From positions 7,502,001 through 7,566,000 of the forward strand of contig JASFXZ010000016.1 of assembly GCA_032209605.1 (NCBI GenBank): DNA of 64,000 nt. The letters are read 5' to 3'. The DNA comes from Mactromeris polynyma (taxonomy: Eukaryota; Mollusca; Bivalvia; Venerida; Mactridae). The notes below the pieces were generated by a model. That model was not told the origin of the DNA, searched no databases, and saw nothing but the letters and a program-made list of their open reading frames with translations. Shown in pieces: positions 59,401-63,849 of the stretch. Position numbers and translations under genes: made by a program. Every line of letters starts with the position of its first letter. Position 1 is the first letter of the stretch.

Positions 59401-61639
59401 ATACAAGTGGGGAAATATTGTTGACACGTCGGGGGAATTGTTGATGATAAATATTTATAGTTCACTCCGCCTCTTCATGTGTCTTACATCCAATGAGCAT
59501 CCAGAATTATTCAAATTTTTGGCCAACTTATCCATTTATTATCCATTTATTATGGCATTTCGCACAATATCTATTAAGTGATTTAATTAAGTAAATCTGG
59601 TTAGTGATGAATATGGAGTTAACTATAAGCCGGTTATAACTCACATACTAGAATTATTAACAAATTAAGTGCTGCGGTCGCTGACGCTCCCTTGCAATTT
59701 GTTTATAATTCCAATATATGAGCTATAACCTATATACTTAAAATTCCTAGCTCGTAAAACACAAATGACATCGAACTGAATTCTGGCTACCGCGATTACG
59801 AGGAACCAATGTACATGGAAACTCATATTTTGTTCAGTTAAAATTGTCATGTTGTTTGTACAGGTGGTAGGTGGGTTCGATTTTGGAATGTGGTCACTTT
59901 GGTATTATTATTACCTTGATATTGTAAAACGCGCTGTTCCGATTTTATCACGGACGAACCTGAATCAAGATCGTTGCTTTTATTAATAAGATAAACAGTA
60001 CTTTACTTCTGTTCTGTTCTTTTATGTCAAATAAAGTGTATCATATTTTGAAAAAATGCCTAAATTGCAATAAAAATGATACTTTACTGAACACCCGAGT
60101 TAAGAGGTAAGTGATGGGACACAACTCTTTTTCACAATCTCAATATTTTCATGGTATTTGTGTTGTTATCGCCCTTGACAAAGCACTATATTTCCTCCAT
60201 TAAGACTGGAACAAACCTGTGGCGTAGCTGCCGTTACGCACAATACGCCCGTGCGTAGAATTCGTCATCGGAATAAAAAGATATTAGAGGCTAAATATTA
60301 AATAAAAAACTGATGGGTTATGGGGTGAAGCGTTTGTAGGCCGTATATTTTAATTCGTGAGACGATAACAGTTCAAAGTGTACAATAGATAGAACCTCGT
60401 TTACCTTTTATCTCAACGAACGCTTCTTGTTCCCTGCAGTTTACAAAGTGAGTTATACAAGCCTCAGTTTTGCTTTACAAATAAGTTTCTCTCATATAAA
60501 AACGTCAACCGCGCCTTTAAACACCAGTAGTGCGTACGCTTCAAAAAGGCCTATCTACGCCCCTGCAAACTATTCATATACGGTCCCTGGTTAAGAACAC
60601 ACATGTATCATTTGTGTATCAACATTAATGCGGCTGTAATTATCTACTTCTTGTACGTATATATATTTGTATAGATGTTGCATAGTTTAGAATGTTACAA
60701 ACGGTATTTACGAAATAAATGAATTTAAACAAATTGTATTTGCAGTCGAGGTTTACCAACTGGACATATATCCGGTCCGGATTATTGCCTACGGCCCCAG
60801 GACGGTCCTTTAGGAGGGCGGGATGAGTTCGTCAAACAGCATGGAAATGGTAGTGATACGAGCTTTTCTGTAACAGATAGAAAAGACGAAGAACGCGTCT
60901 CATTTATTTTCTTTTCCCATTATCATTCAGTAAGTAAAATGGAGATTTCGTCAATTTAATTTGCATTAATAAAATATGTTTCAATATGTCTTTCATGTTT
61001 AAGGTGAAATGAATTTATAATATTGCTCGTTATTATTAACTTCATAAATGAGCGCCGCTGTACGATTTCCAACCTCTTCTTGGACGTCACCATGTACTGA
61101 CAGTGAACAATATCTGCCCAATGTGACAATATGAAAACGGAATGACCATATGTAGTATTGTTTCCTGCTTGCAAATAGTAACATCACATGTTACGTTTTC
61201 TTGGAATGACGTCACTAACAGAAGAGGTTGGAAGTCCCATAACAGCGCTCAAATGTTTATAACAACAGGGCCTATTGAGTAAGCAGAGAATTTGATATTG
61301 GTCAACATCTCCAGAGCGGCCCTCTCTTAAGCAACAACACCTCTTCAACAACATAATCATTTTATCACAACAACAACTAATTTAACATCTCTAGAGCAAC
61401 AAAGGGTGATGCTGTGCACAAATGGCGCTGTGTACTGCGCACTTTCTTCGTTAAGTTATTCAATTCGTGCCTGCTTTTCTCTGACTCGATATTAATCAAA
61501 TCAATGATTTCTTTTCTTTCAGTACTTACCTCTTGTCAATGTGGTGCTATCTTTAACAGGTGTTTACTTAATCATAATCGCCTCCAAGTGTTACAGAAGA
61601 AAGCCTAGGGAGTATAAAAGTTTCCCTAAATTGATATAG
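29379..61639 (+). CDS. HEXB: Beta-N-acetylhexosaminidase (GH20), predicted membrane-anchored, 14 coding exons
   Basis: Family role: removes terminal beta-linked GlcNAc/GalNAc from glycoconjugates in lysosomes or outside the cell. Coding exons: 29379-29445, 32298-32825, 33477-33592, 33988-34098, 38845-38946, 40198-40303, 41722-41926, 46875-46991, 51525-51615, 52611-52782, 53628-53715, 58676-58780, 60746-60929, 61523-61639. All introns are GT-AG and every phase matches; the sum is 2109 nt, 702 residues. Seen: signal peptide (about 1-20), GH20b domain (about 24-237, with [10 protein letters not shown]), then the GH20 barrel: DTSRHY (R262), [12 protein letters not shown] (D291/D292), EFDTPGH (H345), HLGGDE (D405, E406), W472, CWYLDN (W514, Y515, D517), YYKCEP (E532), GGEACLW and [16 protein letters not shown] sites at N172 and N637. 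The family normally stops soon after the motif seen here as GPDYC (about 613-617); this protein runs on to a transmembrane segment. Vertebrate HEXA and HEXB are paralogues, so the symbol is the nearest match, not proven orthology. Confidence 0.93.
29446..30056. other. Intron 1, left part
   Basis: Intronic AT-rich sequence including a short AAC/AGCA-rich stretch (29700-29785). No coding signal. Confidence 0.6.
30059..31351 (+). mobile_element. 1.29-kb TA-flanked transposon in intron 1 (twin A)
   Basis: Ends CAGTAGACATTG / CAATGTCTACTG, flanked by TA. Nearly identical along its length to 43109-44397 in intron 7, in the same orientation. Subterminal GACCACC and AAGCGACTTTTTATTAAACG motifs. CAG termini with TA duplications suggest a pogo/Tc1-mariner-type element; no transposase, so non-autonomous. 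It carries a conserved complement-strand frame (30525-30737). Confidence 0.88.
30525..30737 (-). other. Conserved frame inside twin transposon A, function unknown
   Basis: 70 codons starting [20 protein letters not shown] and continuing through FVAGTT-like and [17 protein letters not shown] stretches. The other twin keeps the frame for the first ~65 codons with very few changes, then a 5-base indel gives a different end and 82 codons. Not a recognised transposase; it could be captured host sequence or chance, since the twins are too recent for conservation to prove anything. Confidence 0.3.
31352..32297. other. Intron 1, right part
   Basis: Contains a 13-base C run near 31561 and AT-rich sequence; TTCGTGTTACCACTTA-like motifs recur between 31740 and 31990 in both orientations, suggesting an old foldback remnant. 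Confidence 0.45.
32298..32825 (+). CDS. HEXB: Hexosaminidase exon 2: N-terminal GH20b domain
   Basis: Largest exon (residues 23-199), entered at TTTTTCAG|AT and left at TCGT|GTAAGT. It carries [10 protein letters not shown] (about 91-100), typical of the region that opens the GH20b domain, and one N-glycosylation sequon (NIS, N172). The first ~70 residues before GEPW are rich in Asn, Ser, Lys and Pro and match nothing I recognise; they look like a longer pro-region than in vertebrate enzymes. Confidence 0.92.
33201..33421. mobile_element. CRE-rich foldback element, copy 2 (intron 2)
   Basis: GAGCGTCGCTGTACGATTTC at the left and its diverged complement ending CATAGCAGCTC at the right. Contains TGACGTCAC and several TGACGTC variants. 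It fills a third of the 651-bp intron 2. Confidence 0.82.
33477..33592 (+). CDS. HEXB: Hexosaminidase exon 3
   Basis: Residues 199-237. Contains [15 protein letters not shown], the conserved end of the N-terminal domain that leads into the catalytic barrel. Acceptor TTTTATTTTAG, donor CAG|GTAATA, ending in phase 0. Confidence 0.95.
33988..34098 (+). CDS. HEXB: Hexosaminidase exon 4: substrate-binding arginine
   Basis: Residues 238-274. Contains [17 protein letters not shown], the family signature; R262 is the residue expected to hold the terminal sugar. Phase 0 at both ends (ATCTTAG|ATA, CTT|GTAAGT). A small foldback element begins 23 bp after the exon end. Confidence 0.96.
34121..34209. mobile_element. 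89-bp foldback element next to the exon 4 donor
   Basis: CAGTCGGACCCCGTTTATTC on the left, complement GAATAAACGAGCTCCGACTG on the right, TA on both sides. Almost the whole element is a hairpin. Begins 23 bp after the end of exon 4. Confidence 0.85.
34817..34996 (+). repeat. ~180-bp direct repeat, left copy (intron 4)
   Basis: Begins AATGGAATAATACAAACAAC and matches 38274-38453 with few changes, 3457 bp away in the same orientation. Shared core: CACGTTCGAAATAATTATAG and TTGCCTCTCTCTGGCAGTCT. Could be flanking repeats of an inserted unit or two copies of one dispersed repeat; no LTR signature (TG..CA, primer site) was recognised. Confidence 0.82.
34997..36939. other. Intron 4, central part
   Basis: AT-rich. 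A motif at 36260-36330 (ACAGTTAACCGGTTAATCGA) resembles the ends of the element at 18.07 kb and may be a fragment of it. Nothing else recognised. Confidence 0.45.
36940..37062 (-). mobile_element. tRNA-headed SINE fragment, minus strand (intron 4)
   Basis: On the complement, GTAGTGGTTCGAAAGGTAGA and GGTCGTGAGTTCAAGCCC are A- and B-box-like, with CCTGACTCCTGATTCGAAG between, as in the SINE at 63.85 kb. Only the head is clear. The frame running across it is incidental. Confidence 0.7.
37427..37715 (+). repeat. Dispersed repeat, second copy (intron 4)
   Basis: Direct-orientation partner of 2445-2715, differing by small indels. No structure beyond the similarity. Confidence 0.75.
37776..38061 (+). 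other. Possible unidentified terminal exon inside intron 4
   Basis: After an acceptor-like TTGTATTAACAG, an open frame (37775-37930) reads [27 protein letters not shown] and stops. A second overlapping frame continues to 38061 with [12 protein letters not shown], a Ser/Asn-rich stretch and a hydrophobic end ([12 protein letters not shown]), like a GPI-anchor signal. AATAAA follows at 38095. Cysteine spacing and the tail suggest a small GPI-anchored secreted protein broken by a frameshift, but I recognise no family and found no firm upstream exon. Confidence 0.25.
38274..38453 (+). repeat. ~180-bp direct repeat, right copy (intron 4)
   Basis: Partner of 34817-34996. Ends in ATGAACAACCATATAT. 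Confidence 0.82.
38845..38946 (+). CDS. HEXB: Hexosaminidase exon 5: VDD motif
   Basis: Residues 275-308. Contains [19 protein letters not shown] and [12 protein letters not shown], a highly conserved GH20 stretch with D291/D292 in the active site. Acceptor ATTTTTTAG|GAT, donor AAG|GTAAAC, phase 0 at both ends. Confidence 0.96.
39112..39882 (+). mobile_element. tRNA-derived SINE expanded by an internal minisatellite (intron 5)
   Basis: The head at 39113-39180 is tRNA-like (TTGCTCAGTCGGTAGAACGC, then GACTGCTAATC and GTGTTCGAAACCCGGGC), recalling tRNA-Ser with a GCT anticodon. The body has the SINE segment TTAGTACTGGTTGGTAACC, here amplified into the array at 39299-39814, and the tail CTGAAATACTGTTGAGAAAT. 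Without the array its length would be close to that of the SINE at 15.8 kb. Confidence 0.87.
39299..39814. repeat. 21-bp minisatellite, 24 periods, within a SINE
   Basis: CTGGTT recurs at an exact 21-bp step from 39301 to 39805, 24 periods without one indel. Unit: GGTAACCCAGGAGTACTGGT T, with GTA/GCA and GGTAAC/GGTTAC variants. Since 21 is a multiple of three and stops are absent, frames stay open on both strands (170-184 codons); these are not genes. Confidence 0.97.
39883..40197. other. Intron 5 remainder
   Basis: AT-rich intronic sequence before exon 6; nothing recognised. Confidence 0.6.
40198..40303 (+). CDS. HEXB: Hexosaminidase exon 6
   Basis: Residues 309-344. Encodes [19 protein letters not shown]. 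The donor CCTG|GTAAGT splits the glycine codon of the PGH motif (phase 1), which exon 7 completes. Confidence 0.96.
40304..41721. other. Intron 6
   Basis: No mobile element recognised. A short GGGCGTGGTTAGC duplication lies near 40670-40697. Confidence 0.6.
41722..41926 (+). CDS. HEXB: Hexosaminidase exon 7: catalytic Asp-Glu pair
   Basis: Residues 344-412. Begins with H345 of PGH and contains [13 protein letters not shown] and HLGGDEL. D405 and E406 are the residues expected to polarise the substrate N-acetyl group and act as general acid. The loop after CYTG reads GGQPVKG, closer in shape to the GSEP-containing loop of the vertebrate alpha subunit than to the beta loop. The donor GTTG|GTAAGT splits a Trp codon. 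Confidence 0.96.
41947..42065. mobile_element. CAGTAAAACCTCA-type element, degraded copy 4
   Basis: Left end CAGCAAAATCTCACTTTAAG with GACCACCTC, beginning 21 bp after exon 7. The right end is not clear. Old, diverged copy. Confidence 0.55.
42548..42890 (-). repeat. AGTCGGCGCAATTTGAA family, one end (intron 7)
   Basis: About 340 bp matching the reverse complement of 28515-28812, including AGATAGTCGGCGCAATTTGA and ATGCAAATAGCAAAACCATG. Only one end of the longer element is present. Confidence 0.82.
43109..44397 (+). mobile_element. 1.29-kb TA-flanked transposon in intron 7 (twin B)
   Basis: Same ends and orientation as 30059-31351, with only scattered differences (for example a 5-base deletion near 43588). 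TA lies on both sides. The near-identity points to recent activity of the family. The complement-strand frame 43534-43782 is the counterpart of that in twin A. Confidence 0.88.
44398..45186. other. Intron 7, middle
   Basis: AAACCCA/GGGTTT-rich sequence at 44540-44830 resembles a decayed simple repeat or foldback (ACCCGGTTTATAACTG, GAGTTTTAAACCCCACTTG). No coding signal. Confidence 0.45.
45187..45565 (+). repeat. Dispersed ~370-bp repeat (intron 7)
   Basis: Inverted partner of 9745-10115; frame-breaking differences show that neither copy is coding. Confidence 0.75.
46335..46592 (+). mobile_element. Diverged tRNA-headed SINE (intron 7)
   Basis: CAGTTAACTCAATTGGTAGC and ATAGATTCGAATCTTGGATG are decayed A and B boxes. 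The body has GTACTGGTTGATAACCAAGG and the tail TACTGTAATATTGCTGACAA ACGGCGTAAA. Older than the SINEs at 15.8 and 39.1 kb. Confidence 0.75.
46742..46840. repeat. CGTAT pentanucleotide microsatellite next to the exon 8 acceptor
   Basis: About 15 CGTAT units (one CGTAC variant) grading into GTGTAGTGTA, ending roughly 35 bp before exon 8. It occupies the region where the branch point and polypyrimidine tract of intron 7 would lie. Confidence 0.95.
46875..46991 (+). CDS. HEXB: Hexosaminidase exon 8
   Basis: Residues 412-451: [15 protein letters not shown], then a helix-like stretch rich in Ala, Asn and Tyr. Matches the family's W-x-x-NP-x-I segment after the catalytic pair. The acceptor (TTTGTATTTCAG) follows a CGTAT microsatellite by roughly 40 bp; donor AAAAG|GTTTGA is weaker than the gene's others. 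Phase 2 exit. Confidence 0.9.
47045..47285 (+). mobile_element. Strongly decayed SINE (intron 8)
   Basis: Recognisable only by order of motifs: GGCGAGGCGTCTGTTCTCCG, TATTGGTTGGAAACTCATGA and tail TAACTGAAATGCTGTTACGG plus GGCGTTTAACCC. Confidence 0.55.
47301..47430. mobile_element. CAGTAAAACCTCA foldback element, copy 5 (intron 8)
   Basis: CAGTAAAACCTCAATAACAC at the left; right end GTGAGGTTATATTGTA diverged. The core is shortened. Confidence 0.8.
47431..48599. other. Intron 8, left part
   Basis: A ~60-bp segment (CAACTAACATTAAATGCATC GCAATAATATG) occurs in direct orientation at about 47775 and 48293. Otherwise unrecognised. Confidence 0.55.
48600..48925 (-). repeat. Dispersed ~330-bp repeat, inverted partner of 24465-24815
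   Basis: Its right end (ATGTCAACTGCTC) is the first unit of the 28-bp array that follows. Confidence 0.8.
48913..49248. repeat. 28-bp array, exactly 12 units (intron 8)
   Basis: Unit GTCGACTGCTCACTCTATAT TCTATAGT; 336 bp is 12 whole units, followed by a partial GTCGACTG. Unit 1 reads GTCAACTG like the adjoining dispersed repeat; two adjacent units (near 49125 and 49153) share ATTATATAG. Otherwise the units are identical. Confidence 0.97.
49249..50404. other. Intron 8, centre
   Basis: Unrecognised intronic DNA ending in a GATATAATAT-rich zone (50240-50404), which looks like a decayed forerunner of the heptamer array. Confidence 0.5.
50405..51261. repeat. TACATGG heptamer array, about 117 units (intron 8)
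   Basis: From 50411 to about 51229 the sequence is TACATGG repeated in 7-bp steps, with TACATGA variants and rare TAAATGG. It continues into TGATATA repeats to 51261. As 7 is not a multiple of three, all forward frames read MVHGTWY-like and all reverse frames YHVPCTM-like repeats, hence the long stop-free frames (up to 358 codons). Not coding. Confidence 0.98.
51525..51615 (+). CDS. HEXB: Hexosaminidase exon 9: active-site tryptophan
   Basis: Residues 451-481, ending [16 protein letters not shown], equivalent to the family's W-Q-E/D-V-F segment; W472 is the expected substrate-stacking residue. Entered at TTTTTTAAATTTTAG|ATT, left at GAA|GTAAGA. Without this exon the phases of exons 8 and 10 do not match; with it they do. 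An open frame runs upstream of the acceptor by chance. Confidence 0.9.
51616..52610. other. Intron 9
   Basis: No repeat family recognised apart from a C run near 51988. Confidence 0.6.
52611..52782 (+). CDS. HEXB: Hexosaminidase exon 10
   Basis: Residues 482-539. Contains [17 protein letters not shown] and [13 protein letters not shown] resembles the vertebrate beta subunit (Asp) rather than the alpha subunit (Asn followed by Arg). Acceptor TTGTAAACAG, donor ACAG|GTGGGT, phase 1 exit. Confidence 0.95.
52811..53158. mobile_element. Foldback element (ACCTCCCTTGTTCTGA family), copy 2 (intron 10)
   Basis: GTTTACCTCCCTTGTTCTGA with CAGCCATTTTGATAGGC on the left; complement GCCTATCAACATGGCC with TTCAGAACAAGGGAGATAAA on the right. 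It begins within 30 bp of the exon 10 donor. Confidence 0.85.
53628..53715 (+). CDS. HEXB: Hexosaminidase exon 11
   Basis: Residues 539-568. Contains [14 protein letters not shown], the conserved GGEAC-LW-E motif of GH20. Acceptor TTTATCTTTCAG, donor ATGTG|GTACGT, splitting a Trp codon. Confidence 0.95.
53845..54098. repeat. 129-bp tandem duplication (intron 11)
   Basis: AGTCTGAATCACATTGTTTT starts at 53845 and again at 53974; the copies are nearly identical through GCAGCGAGTAGTGACATCTG. Recent duplication. Confidence 0.93.
54165..54465 (-). repeat. AGTCGGCGCAATTTGAA family, one end (intron 11)
   Basis: Diverged copy of 42548-42890, same orientation (GGTTAACCAATCCGCGTC, CCTTGGTGGTTAACGTAAGA). 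Confidence 0.78.
54820..55700. repeat. Ancient tandem repeats of ~150-190 bp (intron 11)
   Basis: Recurring blocks TTTTTGGGGTAAAATG (about 54945, 55100, 55243, 55437), AACTGTATTTAATAGA and GGAATTTG in the same order show a degenerate long-period array. Units are too diverged to fix the boundaries. Confidence 0.65.
56213..56347. mobile_element. CAGTAAAACCTCA foldback element, copy 6 (intron 11)
   Basis: Contains CTCATCAAAATTAAGAACAC, the TTTTACTGTTTTGCTC core and a right end GAGGTTGTACTG. The left end is degraded. Confidence 0.75.
57445..57700. mobile_element. Foldback element (ACCTCCCTTGTTCTGA family), copy 3 (intron 11)
   Basis: TATACCTCCCTAGTTCTGAA at the left and GGGAGGTAAATATGG at the right, with TTTTGCCTATCAAAATGGCT as in copy 1. 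Confidence 0.78.
58087..58440 (+). mobile_element. tRNA-derived SINE of a second family (intron 11)
   Basis: The head has TAGTCCAGTGGTAACGCGC and GCAGGTTCGATTCCCC (A and B boxes). The body differs from the other SINEs: GAGCACGTAAAAGAACCAGG and CCCATGTGGGAAACC. It ends in A-rich sequence near 58440, about 235 bp before exon 12. Confidence 0.85.
58676..58780 (+). CDS. HEXB: Hexosaminidase exon 12
   Basis: Residues 568-603. Contains [14 protein letters not shown] and EQRCRMI, the conserved C-terminal part of the barrel. Acceptor CTTGTTGACAG, donor ATATA|GTAAGT, phase 2 exit; without splicing the frame would hit TAG at once. Confidence 0.95.
58827..59008. mobile_element. CAGTAAAACCTCA foldback element, copy 7 (intron 12)
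   Basis: CAGTAAAACCTTACTTAAGA at the left, TATAGGTTTTATTG at the right; core TTAACTATTTAGCTCTTTAT. Begins 47 bp after exon 12. Confidence 0.82.
59009..60745. other. Intron 12 remainder
   Basis: A 114-codon complement frame (59023-59367) matches no family I know and sits against a mobile element, so it is not called. At 59990-60040 TTCTGTTCTGTTCTTTTATG with CAAATAAAG looks like another LINE 3' tail without a body. Confidence 0.45.
60746..60929 (+). CDS. HEXB: Hexosaminidase exon 13: end of the canonical fold plus linker
   Basis: Residues 603-664. Starts [15 protein letters not shown], matching the canonical end of the family, then continues for nearly 50 residues of hydrophilic linker (with NGS at N637) and a short hydrophobic run [10 protein letters not shown]. 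The donor CATTCA|GTAAGT is strong. If not spliced there, the frame reads only eight more residues to a TAA at 60954-60956, which would give a soluble form ending in a basic stub. Confidence 0.87.
61050..61250. mobile_element. CRE-rich foldback element, copy 3 (intron 13)
   Basis: GAGCGCCGCTGTACGATTTC at the left, CATAACAGCGCTC at the right, AAAT on both sides. Slightly shortened; retains TGACGTCACT on the right arm. Confidence 0.85.
61523..61639 (+). CDS. HEXB: Hexosaminidase exon 14: transmembrane anchor and cytoplasmic tail
   Basis: Acceptor GATTTCTTTTCTTTCAG is excellent and the phase (0) matches exon 13. It encodes a hydrophobic segment of about 21 residues (665-685, [20 protein letters not shown]) followed by a basic tail of 17 residues ([17 protein letters not shown]) and TAG. 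Hydrophobic helix then Arg/Lys is the positive-inside pattern of a type I membrane protein. YKSF fits the YxxPhi sorting consensus. No AATAAA was seen close downstream; candidates lie near 63.1 and 63.78 kb. Confidence 0.75.
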   Translation, partial: YLPLVNVVLSLTGVYLIIIASKCYRRKPREYKSFPKLI

Positions 61640-62512
61640 GGTTATGGACATACATGTATGACGTAACCGACGTATATGTTTGTGATATTATAACTAATCT
61701 AGTCATTGTCTGGGCTCAGTCGCTGATATATAGATTTACGTTGTCAGTATAAGCTACTTCTTGAAAATTGTATTTATGTGTATCGAGTTCTCTGCGATAA
61801 GGAAATACAAGGAAACAGAGATCTGGAAATATGTTTTCGTGCTAGTGGATTTCTAGAGCCCTTAAGTGGCACCCAGGTTGGCAACAATGCCTTCAGTACC
61901 GTGCCTTAACTTTTTATTTTTGTGATAACCCTTTTTATCTCGATAATTATATATTAACAAAATGATAAATGTATGTCTCTGATCTTAATCGTATGTAATT
62001 TTATGTTGCGAATTATTTTTATTTTTCCAATGTATGTATTTTTAGTGTAATGCCATGATTTTTGCCCTTTTTGAACTAGATATATCTTAGAGCAAGAGGG
62101 AAACATGATATTGGTGTCAAGACTACATTTAGTCAGTGTGTTCATAGTATGTTTAAACTATAAACAATATAAAACACTGTAAGTGTATGAGGGGAAGGGT
62201 TTGCTAGGTATAACAATGAATTGCACATATATATGGGATATGTTTTCAATGTTAACGGTTGTTTTAAAATGCTTTGTAAATTGTTTTTACTTCCACGGCA
62301 TTACTTTATTCTAATACTGCCATACCATACCATCGTATTGTTCAATATTAGTGTCATTTGTTTTTATTACTGTTATTACAAACACTTATTATTGTAAAAA
62401 CTGCATTAGTTGTAGCTTTTGTACTCCTCATGATGCTTATAAGTCCGTCTCTATTTACTAGAGAAAGCTTATATACATACTTTGAGGTGGCCAACCAATG
62501 AAAACATGATTT
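61640..62512. other. Probable 3' UTR/flank of the hexosaminidase gene
   Basis: Follows the stop codon directly. No AATAAA was found here, so the message may end with a variant signal or continue to one of the AATAAA sites farther right. Confidence 0.4.
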
Positions 62513-62749
62513 GAGTGTCGCTGTACGATTTCCAACCACTTATTTAAGTGACGTCATTTCCACAAAACGTCACATGTGACGTCACAACGTTTTGACAGTA
62601 AGCAATATCTGCCCCATATGGCAATATGCAATCGAAGTGATCATATGGAGTAAATATTGTTTCCTGCTTGTAAATAGTGACATCACATGTTGCGTTTTCT
62701 TGAAATGACGTCACTTACAGAAGAGGTTGTAAATCCCACAGCAGCGCTC
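62513..62749. mobile_element. CRE-rich foldback element, copy 4
   Basis: GAGTGTCGCTGTACGATTTC at the left, CACAGCAGCGCTC at the right, flanked by ATTT on both sides. Contains TGACGTCATTTCC, GTGACGTCACAACG and ATGACGTCACTT, so three full CRE octamers. Confidence 0.88.
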
Positions 62750-63440
62750 ATTTGCAAACGATTGACCAGTAGACATTGTGTACACAGTGACAATATTCAC
62801 AACGTATTTTGAATCGATAGTGGTTACAAAACTGATCGTTTTAAAAAGTTATAGATTTTATTCTCGTTTATCTCTACAAATATGGACATTACAGTATGAC
62901 CTGTTAATATATGATTTGTATATCCTAGAACAGCCGATGGTGCTAGGTTCGGCAACACAGTTAAATTAACGAGAATCCATGTTTTTATGCATATAAGTCA
63001 GTTTGGAGATTATTTGAAGTTATTCGGACGTTTTCTTTAAAAGACGTCTTATTAAACAATTTAAGAACACAAGATATGAACGCCAACAAACCTTGTGAAA
63101 GTAATAAACATTTTGGAGATTGAGATGTAAAAAGCTAGAAAGCAAGTTACAAAATGTACAATAGACAAATGATTTGTTAGCTAACTCATATATTTGTACG
63201 TAGTCACAATTAACATTCTATAACCATGACAAATTATTTTTCAGAGTAATATTGAATATCGATTGGTTTGCTTTCTATAATACACTATTGTTGCAGTTGT
63301 TACAGTAGTTGTGTACGGTACACTTATAATGTGTATATATAATCATACATATTGTCGCCTTAATGCTACAAACCCGTATCTCATGTATTTGCCATTTTGA
63401 GAAAAACGCAGTTGAATTTTTTTCAATAGTAATTTAACGA
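62750..63440. other. Intergenic or extended 3' UTR
   Basis: AT-rich; AATAAA-like GTAATAAACA near 63101. No coding signal. Confidence 0.4.
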
Positions 63441-63481
63441 GTTATGGGTTTTGGAATTGAGATTTTCCCTTTTTGGCTTAG

Positions 63482-63711
63482 TTCTATTAGCATGTGAGCA
63501 TATTGACGGTAAAGAGCTCATCGAAATGGAAAGCATGGTACCAAACTATCGCCAAATAATGTGTTCGGGGTCGAAGAATTTCGGCGACAACATATATTAC
63601 ATGGGCATTTTCAGAAATCCAACACTTTGTACAATATTTCATTTATTATTTATTGTTATAATGATTGTATATTTATTGTTAATGTTTCCTCCAATGAGAT
63701 TTGTTAAATGA
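63482..63711 (+). other. Unidentified small frame with membrane segment and AATAAA
   Basis: After a pyrimidine-rich acceptor-like TTTTCCCTTTTTGGCTTAG, an open frame reads to TGA at 63709-63711: CEHIDGKELIEMESMVPNYR, then a hydrophobic run (CTIFHLLFIVIMIVYLLLMF) and PPMRFVK. The first in-frame ATG is near 63525 (61 residues). AATAAA follows at 63776. It could be the last exon of another transcript or lie in the hexosaminidase 3' UTR; its phase does not fit exon 13. Family unknown. Confidence 0.3.
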
Positions 63712-63775
63712 TTTGTTGATAATTATGACATATCACTGTTTAATGTTAAGATATAAATATTTCGTCGAATTAATG

Positions 63776-63781
63776 AATAAA
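63776..63781 (+). terminator. Polyadenylation signal AATAAA
   Basis: Canonical hexamer 65 bp after the stop of the small frame at 63482-63711. It might serve that frame or a long hexosaminidase 3' UTR. Hexamers are common by chance in AT-rich DNA. Confidence 0.35.
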
Positions 63782-63849
63782 TTAAAAATGTTGTTTATTT
63801 CTACACTGTAGCGTATTATCACTTCTTCTCCAAAAACTGATAATAGGTC

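Noticed and set aside
61414..61608. 64-codon frame overlapping exon 14
   Set aside because: Shadow in another frame; the spliced phase-0 reading gives the TM exon with excellent splice signals.
63451..63481. Signal-peptide-like start of the frame at 63.45 kb
   Set aside because: It would need a TTG start, which is very unlikely in an animal nuclear gene; the ATG upstream is in another frame and stops after 17 codons.
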